Shown: positions 1 through 7,661, numbered from the stretch's first letter. The stretch is 64,000 nt of DNA from Betaproteobacteria bacterium LSUCC0117 (GCA_030441535.1 JAUJFZ010000006.1:124001-188000), one strand, 5' to 3'. Notes: generated from the sequence alone by a model not told the origin. Numbers and translations are program-made.

Positions 1-335
1 TCGTAGAGGTCACCCTGTCCGGCCGTTTCCAGCGTCTCGACCACCAACTGCAGGTCACCGCGCGGGGCATACACGTCCAGCCGGCCAGTCACCTCGACCT
101 GGTCGCCCTCCTTGGGAAAGCGCGACAAACCCGCCGCGGCGCGCTTAAACATGGCGCACCGGATTTGTCCCCGAGCGTCCTTGAGAGAAAAGTAACAGTG
201 TCCGCTGACCGCTCGTGTGAAGCCGCTAATTTCGCCTTTGACACGAACGGGGTTGAATGTTTGCGCAACCGCTTGTCCGATCGCGCCGACCAAATCTCCG
301 ACAGCCCAAGCGGCCCCTAAAGAATCTACCCGCAT
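1..335 (-). CDS. xseA: Exodeoxyribonuclease VII large subunit, N-terminal part
   Basis: The gene runs off the left edge; about 111 N-terminal residues are visible. They form the OB-fold that binds single-stranded DNA in XseA, seen in stretches such as VKGEISGFTRAVSGHCYFSL and the following FPKEGDQVEVTGRLDVYAPRG. With XseB the enzyme degrades single-stranded DNA to short oligonucleotides in the cytoplasm. The start chosen is the ATG at 335 reading leftwards, because the family's N-terminal fold begins soon after it. The catalytic domain lies outside the window. Its promoter must sit in the 336-645 gap shared with the exbB-like gene. Confidence 0.93.
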   Translation of the reverse strand, partial: MRVDSLGAAWAVGDLVGAIGQAVAQTFNPVRVKGEISGFTRAVSGHCYFSLKDARGQIRCAMFKRAAAGLSRFPKEGDQVEVTGRLDVYAPRGDLQLVVETLETAGQGDLY

Positions 336-377
336 GATGCGTAAAACCCCTTAAATCAATGGCATTAAAAATAGAAA

Positions 378-600
378 TGGTCCACAGATTGACGAAAATA
401 CCTGGAACACGACCAAGAACCCACGGATAAGCTCATAAATTTACGTAACCCCATGTTTTTAATTAATTTTTTATTGATTAAAAAATAAGCATTTTAAATG
501 CTCTGTCTGAAAGCACCCGAAAATGGACTCAAAAATCTCGTTTATCAACAAAGTTATCCACAGAAACTGTGCGCAACAAGCACGAGCAGGTTATGGATAA
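378..600. promoter_or_regulatory. DnaA-box cluster with AT-rich tract in the xseA/exbB gap
   Basis: This is most of the only gap above 300 bases (336-645). It holds a perfect DnaA box TTATCCACA at 554-562, an 8/9 box at 542-550, an 8/9 box on the minus strand at 592-600, and weaker 7/9 matches at 378-386 and 422-430 (minus). Between them, about 433-500 is strongly AT-rich and contains a perfect inverted repeat AGCATTTTAAATGCT at 488-502. The gap must also carry the divergent promoters of xseA and the exbB-like gene. The arrangement looks like a DnaA-binding region, but the gene context is not that of a normal chromosomal origin, so the role is open. Confidence 0.5.
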
Positions 601-645
601 TGTAGCCACCGCGTTAATACCCTGCTTCAACGCAAAAGGACCTTC

Positions 646-1317
646 GTGACATCCATCATACAAGCGGCCGGCTGGCCTATTTGGCCACTGATCATCGCTT
701 CTATTGTCGCCCTCGCAATCGTCATCGAACGCAGCGTGGCCTTGCGTGTTCAAAGGGTCCTGCCCCCGCAATTGGTGGACGCTGTATTGATGGTTTGGAA
801 CAAGGCCGGTCAGGGCGCTGCCGCAAAAGCCTGCGGCGCGTCCGCGCTCGGTTACACACTGGCGGCCGCGCTGTCGCCCGCGCTCAATAGCAAACGCCCA
901 CGGGGTGGCGGTTCCTTCTTCACTGCCGGCGAGGTTGCACAGACCCAAACTACCCTCCAAGAGCGGCGCGCGCAGGCTGTCGCAGATGAGGGTCGCCGTC
1001 AAGTCGCGGCCCTGAATCGGCATTTAGGGGCGCTAGCGGCTATCGCCTCCGCAGCGCCGTTGATGGGCCTATTGGGTACCGTCATCGGCATGATTGAAAT
1101 GTTCACCGCGCAGTCCGCAGGGACCGGCGGCGACCCCAGTGCACTCGCCTCTGGCATCGCCGTGGCGCTATACAACACGGCCTTTGGCTTGATTGTCGCT
1201 ATCCCCGCGTTGCTGTTCTGGCGAGGCCTGAAATCACGCGTTAACCACCTTCAACTGGAATTGGAGTTGGAGAGTGCCCGTTTTCTGCGCCTCGCGCCTG
1301 ATGAGACGCTGGCATGA
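646..1317 (+). CDS. exbB: ExbB/TolQ/MotA-family proton channel protein
   Basis: A 223-residue inner-membrane protein of the ExbB/TolQ family, which uses the proton gradient with ExbD/TolR to energise outer-membrane processes. A first membrane segment lies near residues 10-26. Two more are in the conserved C-terminal half, around ASAAPLMGLLGTVIGMIEMF and the later segment containing GIAVALYNTAFGLIVAIP. The start is GTG at 646, supported by AAAGGA about 6 bases upstream. It overlaps the exbD-like gene by 4 bases (ATGA), so the two are translationally coupled. No tonB or tolA is near; whether it serves TonB, Tol or another energiser cannot be decided here. Confidence 0.9.
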   Translation: MTSIIQAAGWPIWPLIIASIVALAIVIERSVALRVQRVLPPQLVDAVLMVWNKAGQGAAAKACGASALGYTLAAALSPALNSKRPRGGGSFFTAGEVAQTQTTLQERRAQAVADEGRRQVAALNRHLGALAAIASAAPLMGLLGTVIGMIEMFTAQSAGTGGDPSALASGIAVALYNTAFGLIVAIPALLFWRGLKSRVNHLQLELELESARFLRLAPDETLA

Positions 1318-1745
1318 ACTTCGGCAGCCGCAGCTCAGAGGCAGACGCGTTGGCGCCGGAGATCAACCTCATCCCCTTTATCGACATCTTGTTGGTTTTG
1401 GTCATCTTCTTGATGTTGACCACCACCTACGTCGCAAGGGACGGCCTGCGTATCAACTTGCCTCAAGCGAAAGCATCGCAGAGCCAAGATGCAGTCACCA
1501 CGCTGAAGGTTCGGGTTGGCGCAAGTGGTGAGGCGGCACTCAACGGGGTACGCTTTCCGCCCGGCGCCAGTGCCGCGCTGGCTAAAGCGCTTTTATCTGC
1601 TATCGGTCAGCAATCAAACACGCGCGTGGTAATCGATGCTGACGCGCAAGCGCCGCATCAAGCCGTCATCACCGTGATGGAGGCCGCGAGCTTGGCGGGG
1701 ATTTCGCAGTTGCATTTTTCGACCCAAGCACCAGCTGGGCAATAG
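1314..1745 (+). CDS. exbD: ExbD/TolR-family biopolymer transport protein
   Basis: A 143-residue partner of the upstream channel. It has a short cytoplasmic N-terminus, one membrane helix at about residues 20-40 (FIDILLVLVIFLMLTTTYVA) and a periplasmic domain. The helix carries the conserved Asp of the family (PFIDILLVLVIF), thought to take part in proton movement. The ATG overlaps the stop of the preceding gene. lpxK follows 22 bases later, an arrangement common in Burkholderiales. The pair is named ExbB/ExbD by family only; TolQ/TolR function is not excluded. Confidence 0.9.
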   Translation: MNFGSRSSEADALAPEINLIPFIDILLVLVIFLMLTTTYVARDGLRINLPQAKASQSQDAVTTLKVRVGASGEAALNGVRFPPGASAALAKALLSAIGQQSNTRVVIDADAQAPHQAVITVMEAASLAGISQLHFSTQAPAGQ

Positions 1746-1767
1746 CGCTTAGGCGCACTGAACCCCA

Positions 1768-2817
1768 ATGAACCACACGCTCGCCCAAAAGCTGTTGCAT
1801 GCCATGCAACAGCGCGGGTTTTGGTCGTTGGCGATGCGTCCACTCTCATGGTTGTATGGCGCGCTGGCTGCCCGGCAACGACGCCGCGCACTGGCGGCAC
1901 AGGTGACGCTGCCGGTGCCGGTAGTGGTCGTTGGCAATGTCGTGATGGGCGGTACGGGTAAAACGCCAATCGTTGCGGCAATCGTGAATCACCTGAAGGC
2001 AAACGGGTGGCGACCTGCGGTGATTTCTCGCGGCTACGGCGGTAGCCTGACGGCGGCGCAACCGCCGCTGTTCGTCAGCTCGACGACCTCAACCGATTTG
2101 TGTGGCGATGAGCCCAAGTGGTTACAGCAAACAACGGGGGTGCCTGTCGTCGTGCACCGCGATCGCTTGGCGGCGGCAATGCACTGCCTTCGGCAATCCG
2201 AGAACGTAGACATCTTCGTCAGCGACGATGGCCTCCAGCACCTATCGTTACCTCGAAACCTTGAGCTGGTGGTCTTTGATGACCGCGGCGAGGGAAACCG
2301 CCTGCAGTTGCCCGCAGGGCCGCTGCGCGAACCTTGGCAGGGTCGCCCCATCCGACAACCCATATTGGGGATCTACAACTGCACGGGTAGCAACCCGGAC
2401 CGCATACCTGCAAGCCTTTCCGGTGAGGTGCCCTTTTACATTTGCGAACGCCGCATGGCGGGTGACTTTGTCCGCGTTGATGGCCTCGAAGCCAAAGCGC
2501 AGTTATCAGGGCCTGTCCACGTGTTCACCGCGATTGCCAAGCCAGACGCTTTTTTAGCCATGCTCCAGCAGCGGGCACAAGCCGAGGGATTCGTCATCGA
2601 GGCGATCCACACGTGGCCTGATCACGCACCGTTAAACCGGCTTGCGCTACCCCCAACTGGCGGCCTTCCTGTCATCTGCACCGCCAAAGACGCGGTGAAA
2701 TTGCGGGAAAACTCGTCGATCGACCTGAGTCAATGCTGGATTGCCCCGCTCACCCTCTCCCTGCCAGATGCATTCTGGACCGCATTTGATCGGGCCCTAC
2801 CCAGCAAAAAGGATTGA
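1768..2817 (+). CDS. lpxK: Tetraacyldisaccharide 4'-kinase
   Basis: LpxK phosphorylates the 4' position of the tetraacyldisaccharide-1-phosphate lipid A precursor at the inner membrane, the sixth step of Raetz-pathway lipid A synthesis. The 349-residue length fits the family. The P-loop GGTGKTP is at about residues 61-67, after a hydrophobic N-terminal segment. The motif FVSDDGLQH near residue 150 is also typical. It belongs to the same-strand run exbB-exbD-lpxK-Trm112-kdsB, which places lipid A and KDO genes together. Confidence 0.95.
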   Translation: MNHTLAQKLLHAMQQRGFWSLAMRPLSWLYGALAARQRRRALAAQVTLPVPVVVVGNVVMGGTGKTPIVAAIVNHLKANGWRPAVISRGYGGSLTAAQPPLFVSSTTSTDLCGDEPKWLQQTTGVPVVVHRDRLAAAMHCLRQSENVDIFVSDDGLQHLSLPRNLELVVFDDRGEGNRLQLPAGPLREPWQGRPIRQPILGIYNCTGSNPDRIPASLSGEVPFYICERRMAGDFVRVDGLEAKAQLSGPVHVFTAIAKPDAFLAMLQQRAQAEGFVIEAIHTWPDHAPLNRLALPPTGGLPVICTAKDAVKLRENSSIDLSQCWIAPLTLSLPDAFWTAFDRALPSKKD

Positions 2818-2836
2818 ACCGATTTATCATCGCCAC

Positions 2837-3046
2837 ATGGATACAAAATTACTTGACATGCTGGTTTGCCCCGTCACGAAGGGCCCCTTGCGCCTCGATA
2901 AAACGCGCCAAGAATTGATCTCCAAGAGCGCTCGCTTGGCCTACCCCATCCGAGACGGTATCCCGATCATGTTGGAAGTCGAAGCTCGCACACTCTCTGA
3001 CGATGAAGTCGAGGCACTCGAGCAGGCGCCCCACGGAAGTAGCTAA
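2837..3046 (+). CDS. Trm112/YcaR family small protein
   Basis: A 69-residue protein of the Trm112-like (UPF0434, YcaR) family, recognised by MDTKLLDMLVCPVTKGPL near the N-terminus and AYPIRDGIPIML near the middle. Bacterial members are small, mostly uncharacterised, and sit between lpxK and kdsB just as here. Only one Cys of the zinc-type CPxCxG motif remains (CPVTKG), which is common in proteobacterial members. The start at 2837 is set by family length. kdsB begins 1 base after its stop, suggesting coupled translation. Confidence 0.9.
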   Translation: MDTKLLDMLVCPVTKGPLRLDKTRQELISKSARLAYPIRDGIPIMLEVEARTLSDDEVEALEQAPHGSS

Positions 3047-3047
3047 C

Positions 3048-3860
3048 GTGACGGAATTTGTTGTCCTGATTCCCGCACGCATGGCGTCTGTGCGCTTGCC
3101 AGACAAGCCGCTGGCCGACATCGGGGGGCAACCAATGATCGTTCGAGTCGCTCAGCGTGCGGCGTTGAGCCGGGCCCGCCAGATCGCGATTGCCGCCGAC
3201 GATCCGCGCGTGATTCAGGCGTGCAGCGACGCCGGCTTCCAGGCCCTGGCAACCCGTACCGATCATCCCAGTGGCAGCGACCGGTTGGCGGAGGCCTGTG
3301 CGCTGCTCAACCTGTTGGATGACACCATCGTGGTCAATGTTCAAGGTGACGAGCCCCTCATCGATGCGGCCCTCATCAACGGCGTCGCCGAGACCCTTGC
3401 CAACCGGCCTGATTGTGTGATGGCCACCATCGCCCACCCCATCGCAGCGTTAGCCGACTTTTTGAATCCGAATGTCGTCAAGGTCGTGCTCGACAAAACG
3501 GGGGCCGCCCAGTATTTCAGCCGCGCACCTATCCCGTGGGCCCGCGATGCCACAACCACACGCGACGGCTCAACCATGGCCATGACGCGTGCGACCATCG
3601 AGCTGGCAAACGCGCCTGAACCATCGCCGCTGCGGCACGTCGGTATTTACGCCTACCGGGTCGGTTTCTTGAAAACCTTTCCAACCCTTGAGCCGGCTCC
3701 CACCGAACGCATGGAGGCGCTCGAGCAGCTGCGCGTGATGTGGCATGGGCATCGTATTGCTGTGCTGGTTTCAAACCACCCCCCGAAGCCAGGGGTTGAC
3801 ACGCCAGCAGACTTAGAACGAGTGCGTGACCTCTGGGAAACGGACGAAAGTCAGCTGTAA
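3048..3860 (+). CDS. kdsB: 3-deoxy-manno-octulosonate cytidylyltransferase
   Basis: KdsB activates KDO to CMP-KDO for attachment to lipid A. I chose the GTG at 3048, which gives 270 residues and begins VTEFVVLIPARMAS, the usual N-terminus; a longer frame upstream overlaps the Trm112 gene and is not conserved. The nucleotide-binding segment PARMASVRLPDKPL, the QGDEP motif (about residue 100) and the C-terminal GVDTPADLERVR are all present. It is the last gene of the lpxK run; adk follows after 92 bases. Confidence 0.95.
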   Translation: MTEFVVLIPARMASVRLPDKPLADIGGQPMIVRVAQRAALSRARQIAIAADDPRVIQACSDAGFQALATRTDHPSGSDRLAEACALLNLLDDTIVVNVQGDEPLIDAALINGVAETLANRPDCVMATIAHPIAALADFLNPNVVKVVLDKTGAAQYFSRAPIPWARDATTTRDGSTMAMTRATIELANAPEPSPLRHVGIYAYRVGFLKTFPTLEPAPTERMEALEQLRVMWHGHRIAVLVSNHPPKPGVDTPADLERVRDLWETDESQL

Positions 3861-3952
3861 GTCATTCGACGGCGTTGCATGCTATGCTCGACGCGGAACC
3901 GCAGGCGGCGGTGCCAACGCTGCCACCCCTCGGCCTTTTTTGAAAGAACACC

Positions 3953-4606
3953 ATGAGACTCATATTGCTCGGCGCACCGGGTGCTGGTAAGGGCACACAG
4001 GCCACCTTCATTTGTGAACGATTTGGCATCCCTCAAATTTCGACAGGTGATATGTTGCGTGCCGCGGTGAAAGCGGGCACCCCTTTGGGCATTGAAGCCA
4101 AAAAGGTCATGGACGCTGGCGGTTTGGTCAGCGACGACATCATCATCGGACTGGTAAAAGAGCGCATCACACAACCGGATTGCGCGAAAGGGTTTTTGTT
4201 CGATGGGTTTCCACGAACGATTCCCCAAGCCGAGGCGATGAAGGATGCAGGCGTCAAGTTGGATTTCGTCTTGGAAATCGACGTCCCATTTGACGCCATC
4301 ATCGAGCGCATGAGCGGCCGCCGGGCGCACGTGGCGAGCGGCCGTACTTACCATGTCAAATTCAACCCGCCGAAGGTCGATGGCATCGATGATGTCACGG
4401 GCGAACCCCTCATCCAACGCGATGACGATAAGGAAGAAACCGTCCGCACCCGTTTAGACGTCTACAGCCAGCAGACGCGTCCGCTGGTGAACTACTACGA
4501 GAACTGGGCTACAGCAGCGCCCGGCGTGGCACCTGCCTATCGCGCCATCAGCGGCATGGGCTCAGTCGACGAGATCACGGCGCGTGTTTTCGAGGCTTTA
4601 AATTAA
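3953..4606 (+). CDS. adk: Adenylate kinase
   Basis: Adenylate kinase interconverts ATP + AMP and 2 ADP. The 217-residue length is that of the long form with a full LID domain. The P-loop GAPGAGKGT is at residues 7-15, the AMP-binding FDGFPRT near residue 83, and the LID GRRAHVASGRTYH near residue 125. The LID lacks zinc-binding cysteines, as in Gram-negative enzymes. Its 3' end overlaps the convergent asparaginase gene by 9 bases, and its terminator lies inside that gene. Confidence 0.97.
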   Translation: MRLILLGAPGAGKGTQATFICERFGIPQISTGDMLRAAVKAGTPLGIEAKKVMDAGGLVSDDIIIGLVKERITQPDCAKGFLFDGFPRTIPQAEAMKDAGVKLDFVLEIDVPFDAIIERMSGRRAHVASGRTYHVKFNPPKVDGIDDVTGEPLIQRDDDKEETVRTRLDVYSQQTRPLVNYYENWATAAPGVAPAYRAISGMGSVDEITARVFEALN

Positions 4607-5605
4607 ATCCAAACACAGCTGGACGCGGCTCTTAACTGCGTTTAGTCCGGGATAAAAGGCCAAACCTGAAAAGGTTTGGCCTTTTTCTATGTCTCCAACA
4701 AGCGCCCCATGGCTGCAACGTGTGGCGCAGCGCACGGCGACGCCTGCAACCGACATTGACTGAAGTTGCATCAGCCATTCCTCGTTGACCGTGCCATTCC
4801 CGGTGGCGGCCACCACGACCCCATCAACGCCTGCGCTCGCAAGCAGGGGCAACAGCTGGGACGAGGCGGCCCCTGTGTGCCACACGCACTCGACCCACGG
4901 CTGCTTCGGTATTGGCGTCTCTGGCGTCAACCAACGGTCCCAGCGGGATTGCGACACAAGGGGGAGCGCATCACCCGGATTTTCCCGCTGAACCACCCCC
5001 GAGTGCACTGTTGCGATGTGGCTTACCGGTCCACCATCAAACGCATTCACGCGTGTGGGGTGTACTTTCTGAACCGCCTGCGCGGAAAAAACCTCGCCCG
5101 CCACACAGGCCACCACACCGCGGACCGCACCGCTGGCTGCGACAACAACGGCATCCGCAAGGTTTTGGGGACCATCAGCGTCTGCGGCGGTCGCTGGACG
5201 CATGGCGCACGTGATCACCACGGGTTTGAAGCGGGTCCGGTGGCCCAACACCTGATCCAGAAACCAAGCCGTTTCTTCGAGCGTATCGGTGCCATGGGTC
5301 ACAACAAGTCCCTGTACAGAGGGTTCATCCAACCAATGCACGACCCGTCTGGCCAAGTCCCACCAATGTGTCCACTTAATATCCTTGCTGTCGATTTGGG
5401 CCACGGACTCCCCAATAACCGCACACCCCGTCGCCTCGATTTGCGCCCGACACGGCAGCGGCAAGTCAGCCATTAAGCGCGCCACCGACCGCGCACCCGC
5501 TTGGTAGGTAAGGGTCTGTGAGGGATCGTCTCCCTCCCCCGCAATGGTGCCGCCCATACCCAAAACGACGACGCTTCGCCTGTTCGAATTAAAAACCGCT
5601 TGCAT
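4598..5605 (-). CDS. L-asparaginase, bacterial type I/II fold
   Basis: Hydrolyses L-asparagine to aspartate and ammonia. The 335-residue protein has both threonine active-site motifs: GMGGTIAG near residue 17 and VVTHGTDTLEETA near residue 100. No signal peptide is visible, so it is predicted cytoplasmic. AGGA lies 9 bases before the ATG at 5605. It diverges from lexA, and one of the two LexA boxes overlaps its untranslated leader. The last 20 or so codons (KGQTFSGLAF) also encode the perfect 12-bp hairpin of the adk terminator. An unrelated asparaginase is at 52948-53958. Confidence 0.9.
   Translation of the reverse strand: MQAVFNSNRRSVVVLGMGGTIAGEGDDPSQTLTYQAGARSVARLMADLPLPCRAQIEATGCAVIGESVAQIDSKDIKWTHWWDLARRVVHWLDEPSVQGLVVTHGTDTLEETAWFLDQVLGHRTRFKPVVITCAMRPATAADADGPQNLADAVVVAASGAVRGVVACVAGEVFSAQAVQKVHPTRVNAFDGGPVSHIATVHSGVVQRENPGDALPLVSQSRWDRWLTPETPIPKQPWVECVWHTGAASSQLLPLLASAGVDGVVVAATGNGTVNEEWLMQLQSMSVAGVAVRCATRCSHGALVGDIEKGQTFSGLAFYPGLNAVKSRVQLCLDLI
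4655..4686 (+). terminator. Rho-independent terminator of adk
   Basis: A perfect 12-bp stem, AAAGGCCAAACC with GGTTTGGCCTTT, with loop TGAAAA and a run of five T. It starts 48 bases after the adk stop and lies wholly inside the 3' coding region of the opposing asparaginase gene. Confidence 0.88.
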
Positions 5606-5616
5606 TTTAGAAAATC

Positions 5617-5632
5617 CTGTTTAAAAATACAC
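5617..5632. promoter_or_regulatory. LexA box, near-consensus (upstream copy)
   Basis: CTGTTTAAAAATACAC matches CTGT-N8-ACAG at 7 of 8 fixed positions. It lies 2 bases from the perfect box at 5635-5650 and overlaps the leader and ribosome-binding region of the divergent asparaginase gene. Confidence 0.65.
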
Positions 5633-5634
5633 CC

Positions 5635-5650
5635 CTGTACAGAAAAACAG
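5635..5650. promoter_or_regulatory. LexA box (SOS operator), perfect consensus
   Basis: CTGTACAGAAAAACAG is an exact CTGT-N8-ACAG operator, 47 bases before the lexA start codon. It is expected to mediate lexA autoregulation. With the second box immediately to its left, two dimers could bind about 18 bp apart. Confidence 0.88.
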
Positions 5651-5697
5651 TTGTTTTACTTTAAAAGCAACTGCCTCTTTCAAACGGAGCACACGAT

Positions 5698-6363
5698 ATG
5701 TCCAAGTTAACCGAACGCCAGCAACAAGTTTTGAAGCTCATCCAGCGTGCCATCGCCCAAACTGGCGCGCCGCCTACACGAGCGGAAATCGCGACTGAGC
5801 TCGGATTTCGATCTGCCAATGCCGCCGAAGAACACCTGCAGGCATTGTCGCGCAAAGGCGTGATCGAACTGGTGAGTGGGACCTCACGAGGCATCCGGCT
5901 GCGGGGCGAAGCGCTGCGCGATCTCAATGATGACCCCGACCGTCAGATGATGCTGCCCATAGCCGGTCTCAACCAACTGCTTTTACCCTTGGTTGGTCGA
6001 GTCGCCGCGGGCTCTCCCATTTTGGCTGCCGAGCACGTTGAGCAGTCTTACCACCTCGAGCCCAGCCTGTTCCAGCGCCGCCCAGACTACCTGCTCAAAG
6101 TTAGGGGTATGTCCATGCGCGATGCGGGCATCCTCGATGGCGATTTACTCGCAGTACAAACCACTCGTGAGGCGCGCAATGGCCAAATCATCGTGGCCCG
6201 TCTTGGGGAAGATGTCACCGTCAAACGGTTCTGGAAAAGCGCCTCCCACATCGAACTGCGTGCAGAAAACCCCGATTTTTCAACCATCGTCGTTCAACCT
6301 GATGAGCCTTTTGACATCGAAGGTCTTGCTGTCGGCTTGATTCGCAACACGGTCTTGAACTGA
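5698..6363 (+). CDS. lexA: LexA repressor, SOS regulator
   Basis: LexA represses SOS genes until RecA filaments trigger self-cleavage. The 221-residue protein has an N-terminal winged helix (residues 1-65, TERQQQVLKLI and TRAEIATELGF), the Ala104-Gly105 cleavage site within GRVAAGSPI, Ser139 in RGMSMRDAG and the general base Lys176 in VTVKRFWK. All residues for autocleavage are present. The ATG at 5698 is the family start. Two tandem LexA boxes lie upstream, and a small gene follows 15 bases after the stop. Confidence 0.97.
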   Translation: MSKLTERQQQVLKLIQRAIAQTGAPPTRAEIATELGFRSANAAEEHLQALSRKGVIELVSGTSRGIRLRGEALRDLNDDPDRQMMLPIAGLNQLLLPLVGRVAAGSPILAAEHVEQSYHLEPSLFQRRPDYLLKVRGMSMRDAGILDGDLLAVQTTREARNGQIIVARLGEDVTVKRFWKSASHIELRAENPDFSTIVVQPDEPFDIEGLAVGLIRNTVLN

Positions 6364-6378
6364 CCCAAAGGAGACACC

Positions 6379-6594
6379 ATGTCCACCAACGTCATCCAAT
6401 TCCCCCAAGATCGCCGCGACGCTCAGGTTGCTGCGCGTCCGCCTGTCAAGGGCCCTGCTGGCACGGGGGTCGTTCGCATCAACCGCTTTGTTGACGGTCA
6501 GCGCGGCCAGGCAGGACGAATGGTCATTACGGGTCGCATGGCAGACGTCTGTGCCGCACTCGATCAAATGGTCGCGCTTGAGGCCTGTGCGTAA
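6379..6594 (+). CDS. Small protein of unknown function downstream of lexA
   Basis: A 71-residue frame with a strong AAGGAGA site 7 bases before its ATG, 15 bases after lexA. I do not recognise the family. It begins STNVIQFPQDRR, is basic in the first half, and ends in a short amphipathic region (MADVCAALDQMVALEACA). It has no membrane segment or signal peptide. Position suggests co-transcription with lexA and hence SOS induction. In some bacteria the gene after lexA is the cell-division inhibitor sulA; size and N-terminal FP pattern do not establish that here. Confidence 0.7.
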   Translation: MSTNVIQFPQDRRDAQVAARPPVKGPAGTGVVRINRFVDGQRGQAGRMVITGRMADVCAALDQMVALEACA

Positions 6595-6653
6595 GCTTAC
6601 TTTTTTCCAACCTGTAGGGATGGGTGCCAAATTGTCGGGGCACAATATCACCT

Positions 6654-7661
6654 ATGAACATTGTGATCCTCGATGACTTCCAAGACGCCATCCGCAAGCT
6701 CCGTTGCGCCGAAAAGATCGCAAATTACAAAACCCAAATCTACACCAACAACATCAAGGGCGTCGGTCAACTGGCCGTTCGTCTGCGTGACGCCGAAGTG
6801 GTTGTGCTCGTTAAGGAGCGCACGCCCTTTACCCGGCAACTGATTGAAAAACTCCCCAAGCTCAAGCTGGTTGTGCTGACCGGCATACAGACTGACCACA
6901 TCGATATTCCCGCGTGTACCGAGCGCGGAATTGCGGTAGCGGCTGGCACCTACAGCCCGCATGCCAACGCGGAGTACACGTGGGCGCTCCTCATGTCCGC
7001 GGCTCGCCGGATACCGCAATACGTCGCCAGCCTCAAGCATGGCGCCTGGCAGCAATCGGGCCTCAAGGCTGCAGCCATGCCGTCGAATTTTGCTTTAGGT
7101 TCTTTGTTGCGTGGTAAGACGCTTGGAATCTGGAGCTTTGGGCGGGTCGGGCAACTCGTCGCAGGCTATGGACGGGCGTTCGGCATGGACGTACTGGTCT
7201 GGGGCAGTGCTGCCAGCCAAGCGCGTGCAGCGCAAGAAGGCTATGCCTTGGCGGAAAGCAAAGCCGACCTGTTTGCCCGCAGCGACTACCTCAGCATTCA
7301 TTTGCGGCTCAGCAAAGACAATCGCCACAGCATCTCATTCGCCGATCTGTCTCAGATGAAGCCTACCGCGACATTTATCAACACATCCAACGCTCATTTG
7401 GTCGCTCCCGAAGCATTGGTCAGCGCGCTGAACCGCGGTCGTCCCGGGCTAGCGGCGATTGACGTTTTTGAGATCGAGCCCATGATGCAGGGGCAAGCCC
7501 TCCTCCGCCTCGAAAATTGCATTTGTACCCCGCACATTGGCGAGGTCGAAGTAGAGACCTACACGCGGGATTTCAGCATGGCGTTTGACAACGTTCAAAA
7601 TTTCATTCGCGGTATTCCATCCAACATCATCAACCCCGGCGCCCTTCAAGTTCGTCGTTAA
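6654..7661 (+). CDS. D-2-hydroxyacid dehydrogenase family protein with altered active site
   Basis: A 335-residue member of the NAD-dependent D-2-hydroxyacid dehydrogenase family (phosphoglycerate dehydrogenase fold). The nucleotide-binding region is at LGIWSFGRVG (about 158-166). The usual catalytic triad is Arg, Glu, His. Glu275 (FEIEP) and His294 (TPHIG) are present, but the Arg normally found in the NTxRA/NxxRG motif is Asn246 (NTSNAHLV, codon AAC). Activity as an oxidoreductase is therefore doubtful or altered. The ATG at 6654 matches the family N-terminus; a longer upstream frame has no support. The gene ends 14 bases before the acyl-CoA dehydrogenation cluster. Confidence 0.85.
   Translation: MNIVILDDFQDAIRKLRCAEKIANYKTQIYTNNIKGVGQLAVRLRDAEVVVLVKERTPFTRQLIEKLPKLKLVVLTGIQTDHIDIPACTERGIAVAAGTYSPHANAEYTWALLMSAARRIPQYVASLKHGAWQQSGLKAAAMPSNFALGSLLRGKTLGIWSFGRVGQLVAGYGRAFGMDVLVWGSAASQARAAQEGYALAESKADLFARSDYLSIHLRLSKDNRHSISFADLSQMKPTATFINTSNAHLVAPEALVSALNRGRPGLAAIDVFEIEPMMQGQALLRLENCICTPHIGEVEVETYTRDFSMAFDNVQNFIRGIPSNIINPGALQVRR

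Noticed and set aside
378..600. Chromosomal origin of replication
   Set aside because: The boxes are real, but no dnaA-dnaN or other origin-linked genes lie nearby, so it is reported only as a DnaA-box cluster.
529..1023. 164-codon minus-strand frame over the exbB-like gene
   Set aside because: It overlaps a well-supported gene on the other strand and has no recognisable domain; it is a shadow frame.
4766..5476. 236-codon plus-strand frame inside the asparaginase gene
   Set aside because: Antisense to a gene with both active-site motifs; composition is typical of a shadow frame rich in His, Arg and Pro.
6379..6594. Calling the gene after lexA a sulA
   Set aside because: Position fits, but I could not see SulA-like sequence; it is left as unknown.
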